A stretch of DNA of 64,000 nucleotides from Rhodospirillaceae bacterium (GTDB taxonomy: Bacteria > Pseudomonadota > Alphaproteobacteria > Reyranellales > Reyranellaceae): positions 1-64,000 of the forward strand of contig WOUR01000003.1 of assembly GCA_009772935.1 (NCBI GenBank), given 5' to 3'. Made by a program: the position numbers and the translations under genes. The notes beneath the pieces were generated by a model. That model saw nothing but the letters and a program-made list of their open reading frames with translations. It did not search any database and had not been told where the DNA came from. This document shows positions 53,244 to 61,767 of this stretch, piece after piece. Each line of letters begins with the position of its first letter. Positions within the stretch are counted from its first letter, which is position 1.

Positions 53244-56078
53244 ATGTCGCTCGTCTCCGAAACCGACTACGGCACCCCGGCCAGCCGCGCGACGGAGCAG
53301 GTCGTACTCACCATCGACGGGCGGGCCGTTACGGTGCCGGCCGGCACCTCGATCATGCGCGCGGCGATGGAGGCCGGCATCCGGGTGCCGAAGCTCTGCG
53401 CCACCGATTCGGTCGAGGCCTTCGGCTCCTGCCGCCTGTGCCTCGTGGAAATTTCGGGCCGCGCCGGTACGCCGGCTTCATGCACGACGCCGGTGGCGGC
53501 CGGCATGGTCGTGTCGACCCAGACCGAGAAGCTGAAGAAGATCCGCAAGGGCGTGATGGAGCTCTACATCTCCGATCATCCGCTCGACTGCCTGACCTGC
53601 GCGGCCAACGGCGATTGCGAACTGCAGGACATGGCGGGCGCGGTCGGCCTGCGCGAGGTGCGCTACGGCTACGAGGGCGAGAGCCACACGACGCAGGAGA
53701 AGGACGAGAGCAACCCTTACTTCACCTTCGATCCCTCGAAGTGCATCGTCTGCTCGCGTTGCGTGCGCGCCTGCGAGGAGGTGCAGGGTACCTTCGCGCT
53801 CACCATCCAGGGCCGTGGCTTCGACTCCAAGGTGTCGCCGGGCGCATCGTCCGACGATTTCCTGAGCTCCGAGTGCGTGTCGTGCGGCGCCTGCGTGCAG
53901 GCCTGCCCGACCGCGACCCTCTCGGAGAAAAGCCTGATCGAGATCGGGCAGCCCGAACACTCGGTGGTGACGACGTGTGCCTATTGCGGCGTCGGCTGCA
54001 GCTTCAAGGCCGAGATGCGCGGTGAGGAACTCGTGCGCATGGTTCCGTGGACGGACGGCAAGGCCAATCGCGGACACTCCTGCGTCAAGGGCCGCTTCGC
54101 GTGGGGATACACCCATCACAAGGAGCGGATCCTGACACCGATGATCCGCGAGACTATCGACCAGCCCTGGCGCGAGGTGAGCTGGGACGAGGCGATCGGC
54201 CGGGTCGCCTCGGAATTCCGCCGCCTGCAGGACAAGTATGGCCGTCTGGCCATCGGCGGCATCACCTCGTCCCGCTGCACCAACGAAGAGACCTACGTGA
54301 TGCAGAAGCTGATCCGTGGCGGCTTCGGCAACAACAACGTCGACACCTGCGCGCGCGTTTGCCATTCGCCGACCGGCTTCGGCCTCAAGCAGGCCTTCGG
54401 TACCTCGGCGGGCACGCAGGATTTCGACTCGGTCGAGCACAGCGACGTGATCCTGGTGATCGGCGCCAACCCGACCGATGCGCATCCCGTCTTCGCCTCA
54501 CGCCTGAAGAAGCGCCTGCGCCAGGGGGCAAGGCTGATCGTGATCGATCCGCGCCGCATCGACCTCGTGCGCATGCCGCACGTCGAGGCCGACTATCACC
54601 TGCCGTTGCGGCCCGGCACCAACGCCGCGGTGATGAATGCGCTCGCCCACACGATCGTCACAGAAGGCCTGGCCAACGAGCGGTTCGTGCGCGAATTCTG
54701 CGATCGCGACGCTTTCGAATACTGGGCGGCCTTCGTGTCGGAGCCCCAGAACAGTCCCGAATCGGTTGGGTTGGTGGCCGGTGTCGATCCCGAGGCGATC
54801 CGCGGCGCCGCGCGGCTCTACGCCACCGGCGGCAACGCCGCGATCTACTATGGTCTCGGCGTCACCGAGCACAGCCAGGGCACCACGACCGTCATGGCAA
54901 TCGCCAATCTCGCCATGGTGACCGGCAATCTCGGCCGGCCGGGCGTCGGCGTGAACCCGCTGCGCGGGCAGAACAACGTCCAGGGCGCTTGCGACATGGG
55001 CTCGTTCCCGCACGAGCTGACGGGCTATCGCCACATCTCCGACGATGCGACGCGCGAGATGTTCGAGAAGATGTGGGGCCGCTCGCTCGATGCCGAGCCC
55101 GGCCTGCGCATTCCCAACATGTTCGATGCGGCGATCGAGGGCACCTTCAAGGGCCTCTATGTCCAGGGCGAGGACATCCTCCAGTCCGATCCCAACACCG
55201 CTCATGTCGTGCAGGCGCTGTCGGCTCTGGAATGCGTCGTGGTGCAGGACCTGTTCCTGAACGAGACGGCGAACTACGCCCACGTCTTCCTGCCGGGCTC
55301 GACCTTCCTCGAGAAGGACGGGACGTTCACCAATGCCGAACGCCGCATCAATCGCGTGCGCCGGGTGATGACGCCCAGGAGCGGCATGGCCGACTGGGAG
55401 ATCACGCTGGCCGTCGCGAAGGCGATGGGGTTCGAGATGCCGTACCGGCATCCGTCGGAGATCATGGACGAGATCGCGGCGGTGACGCCGACCTTTGCCG
55501 GCGTGTCCTATGATCTCCTGGACAAGGTCGGTTCGGTCCAGTGGCCGTGCAACGCGAAGGCGCCGCTCGGCACGCCGATCATGCATGTCGGCGGCTTCGC
55601 CCGTGGCAAGGGCAATTTCCTGATCACGGAATATGTGCCGACCGACGAGCGCACGGGACCGCGCTTCCCGCTGCTGCTCACCACCGGCCGCATCCTCAGC
55701 CAGTACAATGTCGGCGCCCAGACGCGACGCACCGACAATGTCGTATGGCATGATCAGGATCTGCTGGAGATCCATCCGCACGATGCCGAGCAGCGCGGCG
55801 TGCGCGACGGCGACTGGGTCAAGCTCGACAGCCGGACCGGCAGTACCAGCCTGCGCGCCAGGATCACCGACCGGGTGGCGCCCGGAGTCGTCTACACGAC
55901 CTTCCACCATCCCGAGACGCAGGCCAACGTGGTCACGACCGAGTTCTCGGACTGGGCGACCAATTGCCCCGAATACAAGGTCACTGCCGTGCAGGTATCG
56001 CCATCCAATGGCCCCGGCGACTGGCAGAAGGAGTATGCCGAGCAGGCACGGCGTAGCCGGCGCATCGCGGCGGAGTAG
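53244..56078 (+). CDS. fdsA: NAD-dependent formate dehydrogenase alpha subunit (Mo/W-bis-MGD)
   Basis: 944 residues. N-terminal 2Fe-2S domain with C52, C63, C66 and C80; a His/Cys cluster HPLDCLTCAANGDC (112-125); a two-cluster ferredoxin CIVCSRCVRAC (167-177) and CVSCGACVQAC (211-221); then the catalytic domain with the [4Fe-4S] site from CAYCGVGC (245-252). C373 in ARVCHSPTG aligns with the Sec/Cys metal ligand of formate dehydrogenases, and H374 follows. It oxidises formate to CO2 in the cytoplasm. Confidence 0.96.
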   Translation: MSLVSETDYGTPASRATEQVVLTIDGRAVTVPAGTSIMRAAMEAGIRVPKLCATDSVEAFGSCRLCLVEISGRAGTPASCTTPVAAGMVVSTQTEKLKKIRKGVMELYISDHPLDCLTCAANGDCELQDMAGAVGLREVRYGYEGESHTTQEKDESNPYFTFDPSKCIVCSRCVRACEEVQGTFALTIQGRGFDSKVSPGASSDDFLSSECVSCGACVQACPTATLSEKSLIEIGQPEHSVVTTCAYCGVGCSFKAEMRGEELVRMVPWTDGKANRGHSCVKGRFAWGYTHHKERILTPMIRETIDQPWREVSWDEAIGRVASEFRRLQDKYGRLAIGGITSSRCTNEETYVMQKLIRGGFGNNNVDTCARVCHSPTGFGLKQAFGTSAGTQDFDSVEHSDVILVIGANPTDAHPVFASRLKKRLRQGARLIVIDPRRIDLVRMPHVEADYHLPLRPGTNAAVMNALAHTIVTEGLANERFVREFCDRDAFEYWAAFVSEPQNSPESVGLVAGVDPEAIRGAARLYATGGNAAIYYGLGVTEHSQGTTTVMAIANLAMVTGNLGRPGVGVNPLRGQNNVQGACDMGSFPHELTGYRHISDDATREMFEKMWGRSLDAEPGLRIPNMFDAAIEGTFKGLYVQGEDILQSDPNTAHVVQALSALECVVVQDLFLNETANYAHVFLPGSTFLEKDGTFTNAERRINRVRRVMTPRSGMADWEITLAVAKAMGFEMPYRHPSEIMDEIAAVTPTFAGVSYDLLDKVGSVQWPCNAKAPLGTPIMHVGGFARGKGNFLITEYVPTDERTGPRFPLLLTTGRILSQYNVGAQTRRTDNVVWHDQDLLEIHPHDAEQRGVRDGDWVKLDSRTGSTSLRARITDRVAPGVVYTTFHHPETQANVVTTEFSDWATNCPEYKVTAVQVSPSNGPGDWQKEYAEQARRSRRIAAE

Positions 56079-56083
56079 GCGGG

Positions 56084-56302
56084 ATGTCGTCGGGGAAACT
56101 CGTGATGATGGCGAACCAGATCGGCCGGTTCTTCGTGCCGCAGCGTGGCATCGATCCGGCGGCCGCCATCGCCACCCACCTCCGGAAGTTCTGGGACCCG
56201 CGCATGCGCGCCGCCATCGTCGCGCATCTGGACGGGGGCGGGGAAGGGCTGGACGAGGCCGTTCGGCAGGCTGTCCTTCGCCTCAGGGACGACCGGGTGT
56301 AG
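56084..56302 (+). CDS. fdsD: Formate dehydrogenase delta subunit
   Basis: 72 residues, matching the small FdsD helper (MMANQIGRFFVPQRGIDPAAAIATHL, then FWDPRMRAAI). It aids assembly or stability of the complex. It directly follows fdsA; the sulfur-transfer gene fdsC (fdhD), usually between them, is absent. Confidence 0.9.
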   Translation: MSSGKLVMMANQIGRFFVPQRGIDPAAAIATHLRKFWDPRMRAAIVAHLDGGGEGLDEAVRQAVLRLRDDRV

Positions 56303-56517
56303 TTACTCAGTCTCCCGGCGCATCACGAACGGGCGGGCCCGCCTGTCGCGACGCACGTCGACGAAGATCGTCGGCTCGACCCCCCTCCGCAAGATGAACA
56401 AGCTTTCGCGTGGCAGAGGCGAACAAGTCAGCCTAGTATCAACCCGAGCATTACGATCGTATCGCGGCGTCGACAAAGGCTTTCGTTTTGCTGTCCTAAC
56501 AGTGAGCGACCTGACCA

Positions 56518-56781
56518 ATGACACGTTTGACTTTTCTGATACCGCTATCCGTCTTCCTGGCCGGTGAGGCGATGGCGCAAAGCGACGACGCGGCCTATTG
56601 CAGGAAGCTGAGTGACTACGCGATCCGATATACGGGCGACACCAGCTTCAATGGTGGAGCGCGTCCCGACTTCGACATCCTGGATGGCGTCGACAAGTGC
56701 AACAAGGGCAACACCGCCGCCGGCATCGCTGTCCTCGAGAAGAAGATTCGCAGCAAGGGTTTCGCGCCACCCCCACGCTGA
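56518..56781 (+). CDS. Small exported protein, tandem copy 1
   Basis: 87 residues: signal peptide ending GEAMAQS, then about 66 residues with two Cys (YCRKL and DKCNKG). It is nearly identical in layout to the next gene (shared SDDAAYC, RPDFDI, DKCNKGNTAAGIA, EKKIRSKGF). Family unknown; the two Cys may form a disulfide in the periplasm. Confidence 0.75.
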   Translation: MTRLTFLIPLSVFLAGEAMAQSDDAAYCRKLSDYAIRYTGDTSFNGGARPDFDILDGVDKCNKGNTAAGIAVLEKKIRSKGFAPPPR

Positions 56782-56996
56782 TTGCAGTCGGATGCGACCG
56801 TGCCGGCTCCTGTGGTGTCCCGGCATGGGTCGACAATGCAGGAGGGCCGGGTCCGGCCCTTGGCGGCCCAGCGCATCACGAACGGATTGGCAGGATCGAA
56901 TCAGCCCGCGTATGGTGCGGTCGAGCATATGAAGCATGTCGCGGCGTCGACCGTTGCTCTCGGTTCAGCCGCCATATCCGGTGAGCGTCCTGATTC

Positions 56997-57260
56997 ATGA
57001 CACGGCTGACTTTTCTGGGTCTTCTATCCTTCTTCGTGGCCACCGAGGCGATGGCGCAAAGCGACGACGCGGCCTATTGCAAGAAGCTGGGCGATTACGC
57101 GACCCGATATCTGGGCGACGCCAGCGGCAACGGTGGAACGCGTCCAGATTTCGACATCATGGAAGGCATCGACAAGTGCAACAAGGGTAACACCGCCGCC
57201 GGCATTGCGATCCTGGAGAAGAAGATCCGCAGCAAGGGCTTCACGCCGCCCGCCCGCTAG
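56997..57260 (+). CDS. Small exported protein, tandem copy 2
   Basis: 87 residues, same length as copy 1. Signal peptide ends TEAMAQS. Differences are conservative (for instance IDKCNKG for VDKCNKG), and the upstream 56-58 bases are also similar, so gene and promoter were duplicated together. Function unknown. Confidence 0.75.
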   Translation: MTRLTFLGLLSFFVATEAMAQSDDAAYCKKLGDYATRYLGDASGNGGTRPDFDIMEGIDKCNKGNTAAGIAILEKKIRSKGFTPPAR

Positions 57261-57434
57261 AAGCGGGCGCGGTGGATGCGCACTCACGGGGTGATGCACT
57301 ACGTCAAAAAGGGCGCTTTCAAGGCAACTCTTGATTGTGAAACAGGCCATGGACAGGCGATGGTCAGACGGGGTGAAATATTGCTATCGTAACGGCGGTG
57401 CAGCTTGCGCGCCGAAAATTAGGGACACTCACGA

Positions 57435-57635
57435 ATGGCTTCAGGTACCGTCAAGTGGTTCAACGCCACCAAAGGTTTCGGATTCATCCAGCCCGATACG
57501 GGCGGCAAGGATGTGTTCGTCCACATCAGCGCGGTCGAGCGGGCCGGACTCAACGGCCTGAATGAAGGTCAGAAGATCAGCTACGAGGTCCAGGTCGAGC
57601 GCGGCAAGGAAGCCGCGGTCAATCTCAAGGCCTGA
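57435..57635 (+). CDS. Cold-shock protein (CspA family)
   Basis: 66 residues. RNP1 KGFGFI and RNP2 VFVHIS of the cold-shock fold, opening GTVKWFNATKGFG. It binds single-stranded RNA/DNA. The 174-base gap upstream could hold a long leader, as is common for csp genes; no specific structure was identified. A strong hairpin terminator follows. Confidence 0.95.
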   Translation: MASGTVKWFNATKGFGFIQPDTGGKDVFVHISAVERAGLNGLNEGQKISYEVQVERGKEAAVNLKA

Positions 57636-57965
57636 GTCACGCTCTCGGCCACCGTGCCCGTGGCCGCCTCCCAAGGGGGCGTCTCCGGCGCGTGAGAAAC
57701 GAACGAAACGAACGCGCGCTCGTCCGTTGACCGGACGCAGTGCTAACTTGAAGGGCTTCGGGACGCCGTGTGCGGGCTTCCGAAGCCCTTTTGCTATGGG
57801 CGGGAGAACGCCCGACCTGTTGTTTTGACTTGAGAGACACAGCTGGAGTGGCGCCGGCAGCATTAATCGTTTGACTCCACTTGCCGCCACAAAAAGTATT
57901 GTCTTTCCTGTGTAGGGTCGGAAGTGCTCCTCACAGGGGCGTGATTGATGCAGGCAGGATTGAGT
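57636..57965. other. Region between csp and the ClpP-like gene
   Basis: No gene is supported. It contains a small cgtccg-ttgac-cggacg hairpin (57721-57737), the csp terminator at 57751-57794, and a purine-rich run gaaacgaacgaaacgaac before them. The last 100 bases should hold the promoter of the next gene. Confidence 0.55.
57751..57794 (+). terminator. Rho-independent terminator of the cold-shock gene
   Basis: aagggcttcgg (57751-57761) pairs perfectly with ccgaagccctt (57780-57790), an 11-bp stem with an 18-base loop, and is followed by TTG. It lies 115 bases after the stop codon. Confidence 0.8.
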
Positions 57966-59255
57966 ATGCGAAGCTTGTCGGCCCTTCTCGTATTTGCGCT
58001 AGCGTGTGTCGCAACTGCCTTGAACGCGGGAGAGCTACGCGCTTCGACCATCGTCTCCTTGCCACCCCCTGGACCTCAAGGTTCTTTCTTGCGGACCGAT
58101 AACCCGGAGGGGCCAAGGCTGCGGCTGACGGGCATGATCGAGCCTGGCGACGCAGAAATGCTGCGTGAGCGGTTGATCAAACTCCAGGCCTCCTCGCCGC
58201 CGAAACCCGGGATACCGCTGGCCACGATCGAACTGAGCAGCCTGGGCGGTAATCTTTCCGAGGGCGTCCGGATTGGCGAGCTGCTGCGGAGCTTCAAGGT
58301 CGTCGCCGTCGTCCGCAAGCAGGACGTCTGCCTGTCGGCCTGTGCGCTGGCCCTGCTCGGCGGCAATACGGTTCGCACCGCTGCGGTGTATCCGTCGGAT
58401 TGCAATGTCGAGATTGGCAGCAAGGTCGCCTTCCACAATTTCTTCCTCGAACGAAGCGCGCTGCGCAGCGTGACCGACGACGATCCCGTGGCGAGCCGCC
58501 TCCAGGGGTTTGCGGATGCGCGGGGCGGCGCGGCGACGCTGATCCGATACGCCGCCGACATGGGGCTTCCGCCAGGCTTCGTGGCCAACCTGATGGCGAG
58601 GCCGGTCGAGGAATTCCAGTACGTCGAGACCATCGGTGAATTCCTGACGCTCAACCTCTGCCCGGTCGGTCTCGAACGGCCGGTACTGCCGATGTCCCAC
58701 CAGGCGGTCAATGTCTGCAACAATTCGCTCGCCGCGTCAGCGCCCTTATCCGCCTTCATCGTCGGGCCGATCGCAGCTCCACAGGTCCGCCAGTACATGC
58801 TGGAGCGCGTACAAGCAGGGATGAACGCCGCCAAAGCGAAGGGTAAGCTCGCCGACCAGCTTGCCACCTGGTCGGTGATGCGGATCAAGGAGGAAGTCGA
58901 CAAGCTCTACGAGGATCTTCGCGCAGCGGGCGTTGCCTTGCCCGAGCTGGTCGGCCCGACCTTCGAGGTCTCCCTCAACCAGTCGGGCCGCGTCCGTCCC
59001 GCCTGCTATGTGAGCTTGTCGGCGACCGATCCGGACAGGTATGGGGTCGTGCTCCAGGGTGAGCGGGGCCTTACGGAGGCGATCCGGAAGCCTCCCGCCA
59101 ATGCACGGCGCATGTTCCTGTTCGATCGCCTCACCGTGGCGAACCAGCGCCCATCGGCCGAACTGCGCGATGTCGTCCTTCCGGATTTCGACGGTCGGCA
59201 GGCGGCGCCGCTCAGCTCCAGCAGGGTGCCCGGACGCACCGGAACAGGCGACTAG
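57966..59255 (+). CDS. Exported ClpP/crotonase-like protein
   Basis: 429 residues with a signal peptide (MRSLSALLVFALACVATALNA). The central part reads IELSSLGGNLSEGVRIGELL and VCLSACALALLGG, the Gly-rich oxyanion loop and Ser-Ala-Cys-Ala helix of periplasmic ClpP-like proteins, where the Ser is a candidate nucleophile. The C-terminal 170 residues have no known domain. AGGA at 57956-57959 supports ATG 57966 over ATG 57948. Convergent with the SDR gene. Confidence 0.7.
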   Translation: MRSLSALLVFALACVATALNAGELRASTIVSLPPPGPQGSFLRTDNPEGPRLRLTGMIEPGDAEMLRERLIKLQASSPPKPGIPLATIELSSLGGNLSEGVRIGELLRSFKVVAVVRKQDVCLSACALALLGGNTVRTAAVYPSDCNVEIGSKVAFHNFFLERSALRSVTDDDPVASRLQGFADARGGAATLIRYAADMGLPPGFVANLMARPVEEFQYVETIGEFLTLNLCPVGLERPVLPMSHQAVNVCNNSLAASAPLSAFIVGPIAAPQVRQYMLERVQAGMNAAKAKGKLADQLATWSVMRIKEEVDKLYEDLRAAGVALPELVGPTFEVSLNQSGRVRPACYVSLSATDPDRYGVVLQGERGLTEAIRKPPANARRMFLFDRLTVANQRPSAELRDVVLPDFDGRQAAPLSSSRVPGRTGTGD

Positions 59256-59271
59256 CGCGGCCTGGCCGGTA

Positions 59272-60246
59272 TCAGCGGCCTCCGACCATCCAGCCGGTCT
59301 CCTTCGCGAAGGCCTCGAAGAACTCCGTCTCGTAGGCCTGTTCCGGGGTCTCGCGGACAAGACTGTCGATGCGCTCGGCATCGCGGCCGACCAGGATGCG
59401 CCAGCGCTCTTTGCGCACGCCGTCGAGGATGGTCGTCGCGGCTTCGGCGGCTGTGGTCGGCGCCTCCTCGAGGAAGCGGCGAGCCCGCTCCGCGATGAGC
59501 TTGCGGACGTCGTCGTCGGAGAGCTCGCCGTCGTCGATGCCCATCGAGGAGATGCGGGCCCGCGCCAGCCCGACCTCGTGCGCCGTGATCTCGTCGGTCT
59601 GGTTGCCGCTCTGCAGCTTGCGCGAGTTGGCGATGATCGACGTGCCGATGTGGCCGGGCATCACTACCGAGCATTTGATGTGCGGGGCATTGAGCCGCAG
59701 ATCGGTGATGAGCGCCTCGGTGAAGCCTTTCACGGCGAATTTTGCTGCCGCATAGGCGGTCTGCGGGATGTTGGGGGCGATGTAGGCCCAGAAGCCGTTC
59801 ACGCTCGACGTATTGACGATGTGACCTGCATCGGCGCGCAGCAGCATGGGCATGAACGTCCGCGTGCAAAGATACACGCCACCCCAGCAGATGTTGAACG
59901 TGCGCTCCCATTCGTCGGGCGAGTTGACGAGGAAGCTGCCGCCTCCGCCGATGCCGGCATTGTTGAACAGGAGATGGATGCGATCGGTCTCGTGCTGCTC
60001 GGCGAGCTCGTCACGGAACCGCACCACTTGCGGCTCGTCGGCCACGTCGGCGACATGTGTGGTGATGCGCTGGCCCTGGCTGAGCCCGACCGCCTCGCAC
60101 AGCCGCTTGGTTTCGGCCATCGCCCCGCCCGATACGTCGCCCAGCGCGATGCTGCAGCCCTCCGCCGCGAGCTGCCGTGCCAACTCGCGACCCATGCCCG
60201 TGCCGCCGCCGGTGATGACGGCAATCCTGCCCGCAAAATCCTTCAT
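59272..60246 (-). CDS. SDR family oxidoreductase
   Basis: 324 residues. TGGGTGMG (NADP site), NNAGIGGG, TSSVNGF and catalytic YAAAK mark a classical short-chain dehydrogenase with a longer C-terminal tail (about 80 residues after the core) containing FLEEAPTTAAEAATTILDGV. Substrate not evident. Co-directional with the membrane-protein gene just upstream. Confidence 0.88.
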   Translation of the reverse strand: MKDFAGRIAVITGGGTGMGRELARQLAAEGCSIALGDVSGGAMAETKRLCEAVGLSQGQRITTHVADVADEPQVVRFRDELAEQHETDRIHLLFNNAGIGGGGSFLVNSPDEWERTFNICWGGVYLCTRTFMPMLLRADAGHIVNTSSVNGFWAYIAPNIPQTAYAAAKFAVKGFTEALITDLRLNAPHIKCSVVMPGHIGTSIIANSRKLQSGNQTDEITAHEVGLARARISSMGIDDGELSDDDVRKLIAERARRFLEEAPTTAAEAATTILDGVRKERWRILVGRDAERIDSLVRETPEQAYETEFFEAFAKETGWMVGGR

Positions 60247-60267
60247 GATCGTTTCCTCTTCTTGCTT

Positions 60268-60753
60268 CTAGGCCGAACGAAAGCGCCTGAGGACCAGGAA
60301 GCCCAGCAGGATGAAGCCAAGCAATACGATGCCCTGCACCACTGCAAACGGCGGCTCAGAGCCGGTCGGTGCAAACCTGTTCAGGAAGCCGATCTTCTGG
60401 AAGGACTGCACGACCAGGACGAAGACGTTGAGATAGAAGGCAAACAAAGCGCTCGCGACATAGATCCACCGCCAGGCACCGGCGAGGCGGCCGACATAGA
60501 GCGCGAGCAGCGCAATCACCAGTGCGACCGACGACACGATGCCGACGCCGAGCGCCGGGGTGAACACGGTGATGGGAAAGAGGAAGCCGGTCACCGTCGT
60601 CAATACGGTGAAGAGCAGGAACACCGAGTTCCACGTATCCAGCCGACGCCCCTCCAGCATACGGGCGCACGCGACGGCGCCGGCGGCGATGGCGATCAGG
60701 CTGATGACGACGTGCACGACCGTGAAGGTCGCGATGGGCATTCCGAGAACCAT
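60268..60753 (-). CDS. Hypothetical four-helix membrane protein
   Basis: 161 residues with four to five hydrophobic segments (VVHVVISLIAIAAGAVACA, VFLLFTVLTTVTGFLFPI, GVGIVSSVALVIALLALYV, VASALFAFYLNVFVLVVQS, VVQGIVLLGFILLGFLVL). No family assigned. 21 bases before the SDR gene, so probably co-transcribed. Confidence 0.7.
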   Translation of the reverse strand: MVLGMPIATFTVVHVVISLIAIAAGAVACARMLEGRRLDTWNSVFLLFTVLTTVTGFLFPITVFTPALGVGIVSSVALVIALLALYVGRLAGAWRWIYVASALFAFYLNVFVLVVQSFQKIGFLNRFAPTGSEPPFAVVQGIVLLGFILLGFLVLRRFRSA

Positions 60754-60906
60754 ATTCCGTCTCCTGGGCGTCGCGGTGGCTTGCGCGGATGAATGCTTCT
60801 CTGACCATGAATCCGGTCACCACTTTAACGCAACCGCTCGGGAGCGACAGGCCGGTTCCTGCCATAGTTGTTCCTTAGGCACGCGGGCTTTCAGGAGGAG
60901 CAATTC

Positions 60907-61767
60907 ATGCCCGCTTTGGTCGCCCGTCGCGCGCTCTTGGCTGCGCCGCTGTTGCTGTCTCTGCCGGCTTTCGCCGACGATGCGGTGTCATCGCTGCGCG
61001 AGCTCGAGCGGCGCAATGGCGGCCGCCTCGGCGTGGCGATGCTCGACACCGCGAGCGGGCGTCGAACCGCCTATCGCGGCGACGAGCGCTTCCCGATGTG
61101 CAGTACCTTCAAGTTCCTGGCGGCGGCCCTGATGTTGGCTCGCGTCGATCGCGGCGAGGAGAAACTCGATCGTCGGATCGTCTTCGCCGCAAACGATCTC
61201 GTGCCGTACTCGCCCGCGACCAAGGAGCATGTCGGTGCAGGGGGCATGACGGTCGATGCCATCTGCGCGGCGGCCGTGACCCTGAGCGACAACACAGCCG
61301 GTAACCTGATGCTCGCCAGCTTCGGTGGTCCTGTGGGCTTGACTGCCTTCGCACGTGCGCTGGGCGATACGGTGACTCGCCTCGACCGCATCGAAACCGC
61401 GCTGAACGAAGGCACGCCGGGCGATCCGCGCGATACGACCTCGCCGCTGGCCATGCTGGCTACGATGCAGAATCTTGTTGCCGGCGATGTCCTGTCAACC
61501 GAGTCGCGCGAACGCCTGATCGGCTGGTTGGTCGCGAACAAGACAGGTGACAAGCGGCTGCGGGCCGGCATGCCGGCGTCCTGGCGCATCGGTGACAAGA
61601 CGGGCACGGGCGGCAACGGCAGCGCCAACGACATTGCCGTCGCCTGGCCGCCGCGCCGCGCACCGGTCTTCGTCACCGCTTACTACACCGGGTCCACGAT
61701 CTCCGACGAGGCGCGCAGTGCGGTGATCGCCGAAGCCGGCCAGATCGTGTCGGCCGGGCTCGCCTGA
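60907..61767 (+). CDS. bla: Class A beta-lactamase
   Basis: 286 residues with an N-terminal signal region (LAAPLLLSLPAFADDA). All class A motifs are present: S66-T-F-K69 preceded by Cys65, S127-D-N129, E163 in ETALNE with N167, and K231-T-G. Periplasmic hydrolysis of beta-lactams is expected. Thr follows KTG and Gly follows that, so the second Cys of the carbapenemase disulfide is missing. GGAGGAG precedes ATG 60907. No ampR neighbour. Its stop abuts the convergent fsr stop inside the palindrome CGCCTGATCAGGCG (61761-61774). Confidence 0.93.
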   Translation: MPALVARRALLAAPLLLSLPAFADDAVSSLRELERRNGGRLGVAMLDTASGRRTAYRGDERFPMCSTFKFLAAALMLARVDRGEEKLDRRIVFAANDLVPYSPATKEHVGAGGMTVDAICAAAVTLSDNTAGNLMLASFGGPVGLTAFARALGDTVTRLDRIETALNEGTPGDPRDTTSPLAMLATMQNLVAGDVLSTESRERLIGWLVANKTGDKRLRAGMPASWRIGDKTGTGGNGSANDIAVAWPPRRAPVFVTAYYTGSTISDEARSAVIAEAGQIVSAGLA

